Assembly: GCA_017434025.1 (NCBI GenBank)
Contig: JAFRGC010000013.1
Span: forward strand, 46,411-110,410
Direction: 5' to 3'
DNA: 64,000 nt
DNA from: Mogibacterium sp.
GTDB lineage: Bacteria > Bacillota > Clostridia > Peptostreptococcales > Anaerovoracaceae
Positions within the stretch are counted from its first letter, which is position 1. Every line of letters begins with the position of its first letter. The notes beneath the pieces are model-generated. The model did no database searches, was not told where the DNA came from, and saw only the letters and a list, made by a program, of their open reading frames with translations. A program made the translations under genes and the position numbers. Below are positions 54,710-63,142 of the stretch, in pieces.

Positions 54710-55747
54710 CTACTTGAACTGTTTGAGGAATCTCAGATCGGCGCTGTGGAAGAGCCTTACATCATCAACTCCGTAACGCATCATTACGAGTCTGTCCAGA
54801 CCGATATTCGTATAGAATCCAGTCCATACGTCAGGGTCCAGGTTTGCAGCTCTCAGCACGTTAGGATGAATGACTCCGCCAGGCATGACTTCGATCCAGC
54901 CTGCATGATTACAAGCCTTGCAGCCCTTGCCGCCGCACAGAAGACATTCCATATCGATCTCGTATCCAGGTTCAGTAAATGGGAAGAAGCCTTCTCTCAT
55001 CCTGACATTGACCTTGCGCCCGAATACCTTCTCAAGGATCGTCTCGATCATTACTCTTCCGGAACTGAAGGAGATATCCTTATCTACGATAAGAGCTTCA
55101 TACTGGAAGAATGCTCTCTCGTGACGAGCATCCGTTGTCTCATTACGGTATACCCTGCCAGGATAAACGAATCTTGCAGGAGCGCCATGCTCAAGGAGAT
55201 ATCTTACGGAACCACCTGTCAGATGAGGACGGAGGCAGAGTCTCTCGTTGCCCCTCTTATCCTCAGTTCCTTCGAGCCAGTAAGTATCCATCGATGCTCT
55301 GGCCGGATGATCAGCTGCAAAATTAAGATTATCGAAAGCGAATTTCTCGCTGCTTATATCGTCTTCACTGTAGATCTCAAATCCGAGGGATCTAAAGGCA
55401 TCATTGAGGTCGTAACACATCTGTGTTATCGGGTGAAGTGCACCTTTCGGCACTTCGATTCCAGGAAGAGTCAGGTCGATCTCCCCCTCAACTACTGAAG
55501 CATTTGCTATCAGCTCTTCCTCTTTCTCTCTGATCTTCTCTGCGAACTGGTTCTTGACCTCATTAGCCTTCATTCCTACGGACTTCCTCATATCTGCGTC
55601 AAGGCTTCCAAGGCTCTTGAGCACCTCCTGCAGTGAGCTCTTCTTGCCGGTAAGTTCCTTACGGACCATCTCGAGCTTCTCCCTGTCCGGAGCTGCTGCG
55701 ATGCTCTCGAAACCTTCCCTGCGAATCTGTTCGAGCTTTTCCAACAT
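54710..55747 (-). CDS. pheS: Phenylalanyl-tRNA synthetase alpha subunit
   Basis: 345 residues. N-terminal coiled coil, then GALHPITQMCYDLNDAFRSLGFEI, motif 2 (YPGRVYRNETTDARHERAFFQYE) and motif 3 (GFYTNIGLDRLVMMRYGVDDVR). A four-Cys CLLCGGKGCKAC element is inserted before VMPGGVIHPNVL, a feature known from many anaerobe PheS. Only 28 bases separate it from buk, so no T-box leader is possible. Confidence 0.97.
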   Translation of the reverse strand: MLEKLEQIRREGFESIAAAPDREKLEMVRKELTGKKSSLQEVLKSLGSLDADMRKSVGMKANEVKNQFAEKIREKEEELIANASVVEGEIDLTLPGIEVPKGALHPITQMCYDLNDAFRSLGFEIYSEDDISSEKFAFDNLNFAADHPARASMDTYWLEGTEDKRGNERLCLRPHLTGGSVRYLLEHGAPARFVYPGRVYRNETTDARHERAFFQYEALIVDKDISFSSGRVMIETILEKVFGRKVNVRMREGFFPFTEPGYEIDMECLLCGGKGCKACNHAGWIEVMPGGVIHPNVLRAANLDPDVWTGFYTNIGLDRLVMMRYGVDDVRLFHSADLRFLKQFK

Positions 55748-55775
55748 CTCGTATTCCCTCCTTTGATCTGTTGAT

Positions 55776-56867
55776 CTACACCATGCCTCTGCCGGTATAC
55801 ACTTTGGCTTTTTCCTTGCCTCTCAGTACCCTCAGTGCCCCAGCAGCCATAGCTTCCTGTTCGACTTCATTCTCGTATATATATATCGGAGCGATCCAGC
55901 CCACATAGTCTTTGATGTAGTCCATCAGTGACTGGAACCTAGTGTATCTGCCTGTGATTATGATACCGTCCAGCTGTCCCTTGAGGACAACGGCCATCGA
56001 TCCGATGTATTTGACTATATTATATCCAAGAGCTTCCCACACGAGCGCGGCTTCTGCGTCTCCGGCCTGAACTCTGCGGTATATCTCATCAGCATCAGAA
56101 GTGCCGAAGTGTGAGACGAATCCTCCTGTACCTGTACATAGGTGGCGCATTTCTTTGACTGTATGAGTCTTGAAATAATCAAGTACGCCCATCAGCGGAA
56201 GCGATCCTGTCCTGGTTGCGGTAAAAGGTCCTTCACCGCCTGCGCCTTCGTTGCAGTCGACCTGCCTTCCGTGATCGTGCGCAGCTATTGTGATGCCTCC
56301 ATCGATATGCGCGACGACCCATCTGGTCTGCTTGTAATCGATCCCGTTCAGTTTGCAGTGTTTCATCACCGTTCCGCGAAGATTGAGCGCGTGTGACTCC
56401 GCTTTTCTCGCAATCTCTTTGACACCGGTGATCCTTGCAACATCGGTATATTCATCTACACAGATCGGGTCTACCATGAACAGCCTGCCGCCGTATTCAT
56501 CCTGAAGGCTCTTAGCAAGCTGAACGCCCAGAACGGAAGGATGGATCGTACGGCCGACGTTATTGCGGATATCTTCAAGCAGCAGATCGTTGACTTCGAA
56601 CGTACCGGAAGGTACCGGCCAGCATCCGCCGCCCCTGCCGACAAAAGCATCAACATCAGAGAGATCTATATCATTATTGTTGATAAAATCCTTGATCACT
56701 CCCATCCTGTAACCGAACTGATCGTTTACAGATGAAAATGAGTTGAGTACCTGTGCGTCATGTGTCACTGATGTCTGAAGGATCTTGCGGTTGTCGTGAA
56801 ACAACGCGAGCTTGGTCGAAGTTGACCCTGGATTGATGACGAATACTTTGAATCTGTAATCTTTCAT
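55776..56867 (-). CDS. buk: Butyrate kinase family protein
   Basis: 363 residues, acetokinase/ASKHA fold. FVINPGSTSTKLALFHD, GRGGGCWPVPSGTFEVND, HPSVLGVQLAKSL, VAHIDGGITIAAHDHGRQVDCNEG and GEGPFTATRTGSLPL are butyrate-kinase positions. It interconverts butyryl phosphate and ATP/butyrate; branched-chain acids are also possible. ATG 56865-56867 is taken, 12 bases after GAAGGG; an ATG four codons earlier sits directly on that SD. No phosphotransbutyrylase gene is nearby. An intrinsic-terminator-like hairpin sits just upstream. Confidence 0.9.
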   Translation of the reverse strand: MKDYRFKVFVINPGSTSTKLALFHDNRKILQTSVTHDAQVLNSFSSVNDQFGYRMGVIKDFINNNDIDLSDVDAFVGRGGGCWPVPSGTFEVNDLLLEDIRNNVGRTIHPSVLGVQLAKSLQDEYGGRLFMVDPICVDEYTDVARITGVKEIARKAESHALNLRGTVMKHCKLNGIDYKQTRWVVAHIDGGITIAAHDHGRQVDCNEGAGGEGPFTATRTGSLPLMGVLDYFKTHTVKEMRHLCTGTGGFVSHFGTSDADEIYRRVQAGDAEAALVWEALGYNIVKYIGSMAVVLKGQLDGIIITGRYTRFQSLMDYIKDYVGWIAPIYIYENEVEQEAMAAGALRVLRGKEKAKVYTGRGMV

Positions 56868-56884
56868 GATATCGATCATCCCTT

Positions 56885-56925
56885 CAAAAAATCGATCAGT
56901 GGCCGGATCTTCGGAGCCACTGATC
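56885..56925 (-). terminator. Intrinsic terminator in the buk leader
   Basis: GATCAGTGGC / GCCACTGATC form a perfect 10-bp stem (56894-56903 with 56916-56925) followed on the minus strand by GATTTTTT. The T-run ends 18 bases before the buk ATG, leaving no space for another promoter in between, so buk depends on read-through or on regulated antitermination. Confidence 0.8.
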
Positions 56926-56962
56926 ATTTAATGGATATACAGCTTAGCTCCTGTCTTACGCA

Positions 56963-58765
56963 TCAGAAGAATAGTCCTCCGATCTCACTAAAGACAGGAA
57001 GAAATGCAGCAGTCAGGACTACCATAAGCTTGATGAGTGATCCAAGCGAGCGTACCGCTGTTCTGCCGAAATGCTCTCCTGAATCGCATATTGCAGGCAT
57101 GATCATGCAGCCTGTAATAACGGTACCAATAAGGAATCCAAGAGTACATTCTACTCCGAGGAACAGTGCAACAAGCGCCGGAAGGACAATTACGATGGCA
57201 ACAGGAAGCACGGACCATCTTAATGATCTGGCTGAACCTGTATCCTCGCCCCTTCCGAGCTTGCTGAATGCTACAAGAGCTGTAGTCCTAACCGAATATA
57301 TCACAATACCCGTCAGCACAAACGGAACAGCAGCTCCGCCGAATAAAGCACCTATGAAAGCAGAATGAAGCAAGTCGATCTGCTCAACGCCTGAATTATA
57401 GAATACTGCTGTCAGCAAAGCTATCAGAGTCAATGCTGAAGCATAATTCGTGTAAGTCCATGCTGCAGGTGCTGTTCTGACAGAAACAGTATCCATATAA
57501 TCAGCAATAGCTTCGGTATCAGCGCCTTCTCCGTGAGCTCTGATCGCTTCCCCGGCGGAACCGGAGACCTGCGAGAGCCCATTAGCCGCGGCCAGCGTCC
57601 CGGTAACTGAGCAGAATCCGACAGCAGCGAGAGCTATGCCGTAAACCGATGAGAATTTGGCCGCAAAGAAAATGCAGATAAGAACGATCGCAGTCTGTAA
57701 TACTGTTGAGATCATTCCACGTGACAATCCTGATATAAGCGGCATATGAGAATTGAGCCTTCTGTCCTCTTTGGTTCCAGACATCATGAAACGGCTGTCA
57801 TACGAATATATTCTCGATATCTCTCCGAGAATGAGTCCGCCGGCTATACCGCAAACTGCAGAAATGCCGTATACAGCAGACTCCAGATAATAATTACTGA
57901 AATAGATAGCAGCCGCAGCGGTCAATAAACCTGAAACTATAGCCGCAACCGATACGGATCTCGAATTATTCACTCCGGAAGTGCCTCTATAGAGCATTAC
58001 TCCTATAAGTGATGCAACAATGCCGGCAGCAAGCAGGATCAAAGGATACTTTGTTACTGATGACAGATTGAATGTTGACATTACTCCGGATGAATCGAGA
58101 CCGTTCTGTGCCATCATGATCGCTGCCGCACCTGCAAGGACATATGATTCCATCATGTCCGCACCTGTGCCGGAAAAAGATCCTGTTATATCAGTGAAAT
58201 CATCATCCGGGAGCGCCAGAGAATATGCATCAGAATAAACCGTTCCTCCGGTGCTGAGATGAACCGCGGTTGTTGATACTCCCAGAGCAAGACATGTGAT
58301 TGTCTCTATTACATTTTCGACTTTGAAGAAAACGAACATAGCACCAAGCAGAAAAAGGCCTGCAGCAGAAATGACTGCTCCCATAACTGCACCTGTTCTG
58401 TATGATGCTTTGAGTGCTCCTGCGTAATCGCCTTCAGCTGCCATGCCTGAAGCAGCAGTAGTGCCAGCAGGAATTGCACCGGTACCTGCCATTACTGCAC
58501 CAAAACATACCACTGTGCCTGCGATATAGACCGCGGCATTGATCCATCCTGAACCAATACCGAGTGCGATCGCAATGATCACAGCAGTTATTAATATCGG
58601 CATGTATTGAAATCTACGAAAACTTGTATTCCTCTTGCCAGTGATGCCGAGTATCCTGACGGCAAGGTCACCGCGTCCTCTCCTGCTCATGAGCCAGGAC
58701 TGGTCTATAACAGCGGTGAGCACTGCAACAAGAACACAGATAATTGTTAGTATCCTTAGCAGCAT
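56963..58765 (-). CDS. Degenerate homologue of membrane-bound H+/Na+-translocating pyrophosphatase
   Basis: 600 residues (active family members about 660-720), about 14-16 hydrophobic helices. Clear collinear homology: ALGVSTTAVHLSTGG, GTGADMMESYVLAG (family GADLFESY), ISGLSRGMISTVLQ (family ISGLAVGMEST), YGIALAAVGFCSVTG, and SLIKLMVVL at the end (family ILIKLM). Yet the PPi/Mg motifs are gone: GGGIxTKAADVGADLVGK is STGGTVYSDAYSL, DNVGDNVGD is TDITGSFSG, DNAGGIAEM is SGSAGEAIR, and the last GGAWDNAKK to DPFKDTSGPSLN block is reduced to ICDSGEHFGRTAVRS. Pyrophosphatase activity is therefore very unlikely. It follows secG by 23 bases. Confidence 0.85.
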   Translation of the reverse strand: MLLRILTIICVLVAVLTAVIDQSWLMSRRGRGDLAVRILGITGKRNTSFRRFQYMPILITAVIIAIALGIGSGWINAAVYIAGTVVCFGAVMAGTGAIPAGTTAASGMAAEGDYAGALKASYRTGAVMGAVISAAGLFLLGAMFVFFKVENVIETITCLALGVSTTAVHLSTGGTVYSDAYSLALPDDDFTDITGSFSGTGADMMESYVLAGAAAIMMAQNGLDSSGVMSTFNLSSVTKYPLILLAAGIVASLIGVMLYRGTSGVNNSRSVSVAAIVSGLLTAAAAIYFSNYYLESAVYGISAVCGIAGGLILGEISRIYSYDSRFMMSGTKEDRRLNSHMPLISGLSRGMISTVLQTAIVLICIFFAAKFSSVYGIALAAVGFCSVTGTLAAANGLSQVSGSAGEAIRAHGEGADTEAIADYMDTVSVRTAPAAWTYTNYASALTLIALLTAVFYNSGVEQIDLLHSAFIGALFGGAAVPFVLTGIVIYSVRTTALVAFSKLGRGEDTGSARSLRWSVLPVAIVIVLPALVALFLGVECTLGFLIGTVITGCMIMPAICDSGEHFGRTAVRSLGSLIKLMVVLTAAFLPVFSEIGGLFF

Positions 58766-58788
58766 ATCTATGGATCACCGTATCTCTC

Positions 58789-59022
58789 TTAGTTGAATAT
58801 TGCAACGATCGCGAGGGAGAGAATGATATAGACCACCGCTGCGATTGTAGTTATTTTGGAAAGTATTGCATCATATCCTCTGCTCTTGCGCTTACCGAAC
58901 AGCTGCTCTGCTCCGCCGGCGATGGAACCGGAAAGTCCGTCACTGTTGCCGTGCTGCAGCAGGATGCTGACGATAAGAATGATGCTTGCAAGCAAAAGAA
59001 TGATCATTAAAGCTGTATGCAT
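58789..59022 (-). CDS. secG: Preprotein translocase subunit SecG
   Basis: 77 residues, two membrane helices (MHTALMIILLLASIILIVSILLQ in two halves and ITTIAAVVYIILSLAIVAIF) joined by the conserved loop GNSDGLSGSIAGGAEQLFGKRKSRG. Start is ATG 59020-59022 with CGGAGG upstream; a longer reading begins in the terminator hairpin. In most Bacillota secG precedes rnr and smpB; here the pyrophosphatase-like gene follows. Confidence 0.95.
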   Translation of the reverse strand: MHTALMIILLLASIILIVSILLQHGNSDGLSGSIAGGAEQLFGKRKSRGYDAILSKITTIAAVVYIILSLAIVAIFN

Positions 59023-59042
59023 TTTATCCTCCGTTGATTTGT

Positions 59043-59092
59043 AAAAAGATATAAAGTGCCCGATTCTGATCATCTCAAAATCGAACACTTTA
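59043..59092 (-). terminator. Terminator between tpiA and secG
   Basis: A 14-bp stem (59052-59065 with 59079-59092, two G-U pairs) is followed on the minus strand by TATCTTTTTAC. It separates the glycolytic genes from the secG group. Confidence 0.75.
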
Positions 59093-59127
59093 TAATAACA
59101 TTGATTGGATATTGTGTCAACGAATGA

Positions 59128-59892
59128 CTATTTGCTCAGTTCATTTGCAGAATTGATGATCGAAGCAAAATCATCTGCCTTGAGGCTTGCTCCGCCGATC
59201 AGTCCACCATTGATGTCCGGCTTAGCAAGGAGATCAGCAGCATTGGATGCCTTCATACTTCCGCCGTACAGAATCAGAACTTCATCAGCTGTCTCATTGT
59301 CATACAGACCGCCGACAACGCCTCTGATGAATGCACACATTTCTTCTGCCTGATCAGGTGTAGCAGTTTTGCCAGTACCGATAGCCCAGATCGGTTCATA
59401 AGCGATCACAATCTTCTTAGCCTGAGCAGCAGGGATCCCCTCGAAATCAGCGTAGAGCTGTGATGCAACAAATGTCTGCTCTTCTTTGCCCTCTCTGACC
59501 TCAAGTGATTCACCAACACAGAGTATCGGTGTGATGTCAGCATCGATCAGAACCTTGAGTTTCTTGTTAACAGTCTCATCTGTCTCTGCGAAATACTCTC
59601 TGCGCTCTGAATGACCAATGATGCAGTAGTTGACGCCGATCTCCTTGAGCATAGGAACGGAAATCTCCCCTGTATAAGCTCCGGACTGCTCAAAGTGTAC
59701 ATTCTGTGCGCCGAATCCGATACCGCTTCCTTCCAGAGCAGCGCCGAGTGCTGCAAGCTGTGTGAACGGAGCAAGAATCGCTACATCCTTCGCGTTCTCG
59801 AACTTTCTCCCCTTCATGTCTTCACCAAAAGCAACTGCTTCCGATGTGAGTTTGTTCATTTTCCAGTTACCGGCAATAAGAAATTTTTTCAT
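59128..59892 (-). CDS. tpiA: Triosephosphate isomerase
   Basis: 254 residues. AGNWKMNKL at the N-terminus, CIIGHSERREYFAETDE (catalytic His), VIAYEPIWAIGTGKTATPDQA (catalytic Glu, loop 6) and LYGGSMKASNAADL are complete. It lies 38 bases after pgk. Confidence 0.98.
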   Translation of the reverse strand: MKKFLIAGNWKMNKLTSEAVAFGEDMKGRKFENAKDVAILAPFTQLAALGAALEGSGIGFGAQNVHFEQSGAYTGEISVPMLKEIGVNYCIIGHSERREYFAETDETVNKKLKVLIDADITPILCVGESLEVREGKEEQTFVASQLYADFEGIPAAQAKKIVIAYEPIWAIGTGKTATPDQAEEMCAFIRGVVGGLYDNETADEVLILYGGSMKASNAADLLAKPDINGGLIGGASLKADDFASIINSANELSK

Positions 59893-59930
59893 TTGTACAA
59901 CCTCTTTCTGTAATATATTATTGGTAAACT

Positions 59931-61115
59931 TTAAAGATCTTCAATAATGGCTATTCCCGGAAGCACTCTTCCCTCAAGGAATTCCATGCTGGCTCCGCCA
60001 CCGGTGCTGATGTGGGTCATCTTATCAGCAAGGCCAAACTGTGTGACTGCTGCTGCACTGTCGCCTCCGCCTATAACTGTCGTTGCGTCGAGGCCTGCGA
60101 GACATTCAGCGATCGCTTTGGTACCGACGGCAAAGTTCTCCATCTCGAATACTCCCATCGGACCATTCCATACGATAGTCTTGGATTCTTCAAGTGCCTT
60201 GCAGTACAGTTTGATAGTCTCTGCTCCGATATCCAATCCCATTCTGTCTTCAGGGATCGCAGTTACCGGATATGTGTCATATGGTGAATCATTTGCGAAT
60301 TCATCTGCGCATACTACATCAACAGGGAGCAGGAACTTAACGCCTTTCTCCTCAGCAAGCTTGAGAATGTCTAATGCGAGATCAAGACCTTCTTCATCCA
60401 GAAGGGATTTGCCGATCGAATAACCCTGAGCCTTGAAGAATGTATAAGCCATACCTCCGCCAATGAGAAGTGTGTCGACTTTGTCGAGCAGATTGGTGAT
60501 CACCGGGATCTTATCCTTAACTTTCGCACCGCCCATGATCGCTGCAAACGGTCTTACAGGATCCTCAACTGCCTGTCCGAGGAACTTCAGCTCTTTCTCA
60601 ATAAGGAATCCGGATACAGCAGGGATATAATCTGCGATGCCTGTCGTGGAAGCATGCGCTCTGTGTGATGTGCCGAACGCATCCTGAACGAAAATGTCAC
60701 CGAGTTCCGAAAGTTCACGGCTGAATTCAGGATCATTCTTCTCTTCCTCAGCTCTGTATCTGACATTCTCGATCAGCATTACTTCGCCTGCGCCGAGAGC
60801 TGCCGCTGCGGCTCTTACAGTATCGTCCACAACAACATCAGAAGGAACGAATTTTACCTCCTGTCCGAGGTATTCGCTGAGTCTTGCTGCAACAGGTGCC
60901 AGCGTATAGTCGTGATTCGGCTTGCCCTTAGGTCTTCCCAGATGCGACATGAGTACGATTGCCGCGCCGTTCTCGAGCAGATACTTGATAGAAGGAAGTG
61001 ATGCGGTGATCCTGGTATCATCCGTAATGCAGCCTTCCTTGAGAGGAACGTTGAAATCACATCTCATCACAGCCTTCTTGCCTGCCCAGTTTACATCTTT
61101 GATCGTTTTTTTCAT
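59931..61115 (-). CDS. pgk: Phosphoglycerate kinase
   Basis: 394 residues. [80 protein letters not shown] and [34 protein letters not shown] cover both substrate and nucleotide sites. ATG 61113-61115 has AAGGAG upstream; readings starting earlier run into the gap-pgk hairpin. Confidence 0.98.
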   Translation of the reverse strand: MKKTIKDVNWAGKKAVMRCDFNVPLKEGCITDDTRITASLPSIKYLLENGAAIVLMSHLGRPKGKPNHDYTLAPVAARLSEYLGQEVKFVPSDVVVDDTVRAAAAALGAGEVMLIENVRYRAEEEKNDPEFSRELSELGDIFVQDAFGTSHRAHASTTGIADYIPAVSGFLIEKELKFLGQAVEDPVRPFAAIMGGAKVKDKIPVITNLLDKVDTLLIGGGMAYTFFKAQGYSIGKSLLDEEGLDLALDILKLAEEKGVKFLLPVDVVCADEFANDSPYDTYPVTAIPEDRMGLDIGAETIKLYCKALEESKTIVWNGPMGVFEMENFAVGTKAIAECLAGLDATTVIGGGDSAAAVTQFGLADKMTHISTGGGASMEFLEGRVLPGIAIIEDL

Positions 61116-61148
61116 TGATGTCTCTCCTTGTTTTAGATCTTTTACAAA

Positions 61149-61175
61149 ATGTGCCGTGCTGTATGCACGGCACAT
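61149..61175 (-). terminator. Hairpin in the gap-pgk gap (partial terminator or processing site)
   Basis: A perfect 11-bp stem ATGTGCCGTGC / GCACGGCACAT with loop TGTAT, followed on the minus strand by TTTTGT. The short T-run suggests partial termination or RNA processing that sets different gap and pgk levels. Confidence 0.6.
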
Positions 61176-61197
61176 ACACGTATCAATTATTCAGGAA

Positions 61198-62235
61198 TCA
61201 GTCCTCGATCGGGAAATTGCTGTTGTCGACTGTATACATATGTCTCACCATTCTGAGCATGTTGGATGTATAGCCGAACTCATTATCATAATAGCCTACA
61301 ACTTTGAAGAATTTGTCATTGACTTCGATACCCATCTTAGCATCATATACCGATGGTGCGCTGCATCCCAGGAAGTCGAGTGATGTAACTTCTTCATCAG
61401 TATACAGCAGGACATCCTTCAGATAAGTCTCTGACGCTTCCTTCATTGCCTGATTGATCTTCTCGTAGGAAGTCGCATTTCTGAGTACTACGTCAAGGTC
61501 TACTGCGGATACGTCTACAGCAGGAATACGGAAAGCCATACCCGTGATCGCACCTTCAAGTTCCGGAATGACCAGAGCTACGGCTTTGGCAGCACCTGTA
61601 GTCGTCGGGATGATGTTGTTGAATACAGAACGTCCCATTCTCCAGTTATACTTGGTACGGCCGTCATTAGTCTTCTGTTTACCTGTTGTAGCGTGGATCG
61701 TTGTCAGAAGTCCTTCGTAGATACCCCAATTGTCATTGATTACTTTGCAGATCGGTGCAAGACAGTTCGTCGTACATGAAGCTGTAGAAACAACATTCAT
61801 ATTTCTCTTGTACCAGTCATGATTGACGCCATAGACGAATGTTGGTGTTACCTTATCCTTGGCCGGAGCAGAAATGATGACTTTCTTAGCTCCTGCAGAG
61901 AGATGCGGCGCTGATTTCTCAGTAGATGTGAGTGTGCCAGTACCGTCGATGATATACTCTGCTCCGCACTCTGACCATGGAATATTTGCAGGATCGGATT
62001 CGAAATATACAGGGATCTTCTTGCCGCCTACAGTGATACCCTTCTCATAAGTGCCAATTTCCTCTGGGAATCTTCCAAATGCTGAATCATACTTGAGCAT
62101 GTATGCTACATAATCGTAATCAGCATTACGCCAGTTGATGCCAACAACTTCCATTTCCGGAAAATTTCGGATCGCTCTCATAACGCATGTTGAAATTCTT
62201 CCCCATCCATTGATACCAACTTTGATCATATCCAT
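61198..62235 (-). CDS. gap: Glyceraldehyde-3-phosphate dehydrogenase, divergent
   Basis: 345 residues. Catalytic ASCTTNCLAP (Cys near 152), LLTTIHATTGKQKTND, NNIIPTTTGAAKAVALVIPELEG and WYDNE-type YYDNEFGYT are intact, so it should be active. Departures from the family include GINGWGRIS (usual GFGRIG), and INWRN at residues 33-37 where NAD-linked enzymes have IND; the NAD-selecting Asp is Trp35 and the next residue is Arg36. It heads gap-pgk-tpiA with its own promoter and GGAGG. Confidence 0.93.
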   Translation of the reverse strand: MDMIKVGINGWGRISTCVMRAIRNFPEMEVVGINWRNADYDYVAYMLKYDSAFGRFPEEIGTYEKGITVGGKKIPVYFESDPANIPWSECGAEYIIDGTGTLTSTEKSAPHLSAGAKKVIISAPAKDKVTPTFVYGVNHDWYKRNMNVVSTASCTTNCLAPICKVINDNWGIYEGLLTTIHATTGKQKTNDGRTKYNWRMGRSVFNNIIPTTTGAAKAVALVIPELEGAITGMAFRIPAVDVSAVDLDVVLRNATSYEKINQAMKEASETYLKDVLLYTDEEVTSLDFLGCSAPSVYDAKMGIEVNDKFFKVVGYYDNEFGYTSNMLRMVRHMYTVDNSNFPIED

Positions 62236-62308
62236 CCTCCTGAATCGCTGATTGCTTATTGTTCCTTACAAGCTTATTGTGTGAGGTAGATGTCATTCAC
62301 CTTCATTA

Positions 62309-62337
62309 ATATTATCAATAAGTCAGCTGCTTTACAA
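62309..62337 (-). promoter_or_regulatory. Possible promoter of gap-pgk-tpiA
   Basis: Minus-strand TTGTAA (62332-62337), 17-base spacer and TAATAT (62309-62314), 4 of 6 matches in each box, about 65 bases of leader before gap. No strong terminator for nth is seen in the 134-base gap. Confidence 0.45.
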
Positions 62338-62369
62338 CCCTTGAAAAACCAATAACAATCTAACTCAGG

Positions 62370-63017
62370 TCACTGAATCTCTTTGTTTTCAAAGAGACAG
62401 AGATCATTGATCAGACATCTGCTGCACGCAGGTTTTCTGGCGCTGCAGCACTTCCGTCCGTGGAAAATCAAAAGGTGATGTGTCCTGATCCAAAGTTCTT
62501 TCGGTATGCGCTCCATCAGCTGCTCCTCGGTCTCAGTTACATCTTTACCGCATGTAATGCCGATCCTGTTTGCAACTCTGAAAACATGCGTATCTACAGC
62601 GATTCGGGGAACACCAAATCCTTCCGCGAGGACCACATTCGCTGTTTTGCGCCCTACTCCGGGCAGTGATACAAGGTCATCGAAAGACTCCGGGACTGTT
62701 CCCTCATATCGATCAACCAGCTGCTTCGCGAGCTTGATGATGTTCGCGGATTTGTTTTTGTACAGTCCGATCGTCCTGATCAGATCTTCTACATCTTCCC
62801 TGTCTGCCTCTGCGAGATCACCCGGTTCAGGATACTTCGCAAAGAGTGCCGGCGTAACTTTATTGACGCTGACATCCGTTGTCTGGGCAGAGAGAACTAC
62901 TGAAATCAGCAGTTCATACTTATTCCGGTGATCCAGAGCGCAGGCAGCCTCAGGATGCATTATTTCAAGCTTTTCGAGTACCTGCGGAATTGATTTTTCA
63001 TCTAATAATCTATCCAT
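62370..63017 (-). CDS. nth: Endonuclease III
   Basis: 215 residues. HhH-GPD glycosylase/AP-lyase: LLISVVLSAQTTDVSVNKVTPALF, LPGVGRKTANVVLAEGFGVPRIAVDTHVFRVANR in pieces (catalytic Lys in VGRKTAN, Asp in AVDTHV), and a C-terminal 4Fe-4S motif C-x6-C-x2-C-x5-C within CCSARKPACSRC and INDLC. It removes oxidised pyrimidines. It is transcribed away from the GntR gene. Confidence 0.97.
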   Translation of the reverse strand: MDRLLDEKSIPQVLEKLEIMHPEAACALDHRNKYELLISVVLSAQTTDVSVNKVTPALFAKYPEPGDLAEADREDVEDLIRTIGLYKNKSANIIKLAKQLVDRYEGTVPESFDDLVSLPGVGRKTANVVLAEGFGVPRIAVDTHVFRVANRIGITCGKDVTETEEQLMERIPKELWIRTHHLLIFHGRKCCSARKPACSRCLINDLCLFENKEIQ

Positions 63018-63044
63018 TTTTGTTGAAAAATAGTCTTGCTTTCA

Positions 63045-63073
63045 TTGACATCAAATTTGAATGCTCTTATATT
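63045..63073 (+). promoter_or_regulatory. Sigma-A promoter of the GntR-type regulator
   Basis: TTGACA (63045-63050), 17-base spacer, TATATT (63068-63073). The start would be near 63080, immediately before the palindrome at 63086. Confidence 0.75.
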
Positions 63074-63085
63074 ATTAATATAAAC

Positions 63086-63095
63086 TTGTATACAA
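63086..63095. promoter_or_regulatory. Candidate GntR/FCD operator TTGTATACAA
   Basis: A perfect 10-base palindrome of the TTGTATACAA type often bound by FadR/FCD-subfamily GntR regulators. It lies just after the predicted transcription start of the regulator gene, a position suited to autorepression, and also upstream of nth. Confidence 0.6.
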
Positions 63096-63142
63096 TTTTA
63101 ATCAAGTTGTTGATAGTCTTTGTATCCTGCCGGGAGGAAAAC

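Noticed and set aside
56963-58765. Annotation as a working H+-translocating pyrophosphatase
   Set aside because: Overall homology is clear, but all the substrate and metal motifs needed for catalysis are absent.
61198-62235. Possibility that the divergent gap is a pseudogene
   Set aside because: Frame is intact, the catalytic Cys and surrounding motifs are kept, and it heads a normal pgk-tpiA string.
62879-63142. N-terminal extension of the GntR protein
   Set aside because: The extra 88 codons cross nth, the divergent promoters and the operator; the ATG at 63143 has a strong SD and gives the family's normal length.
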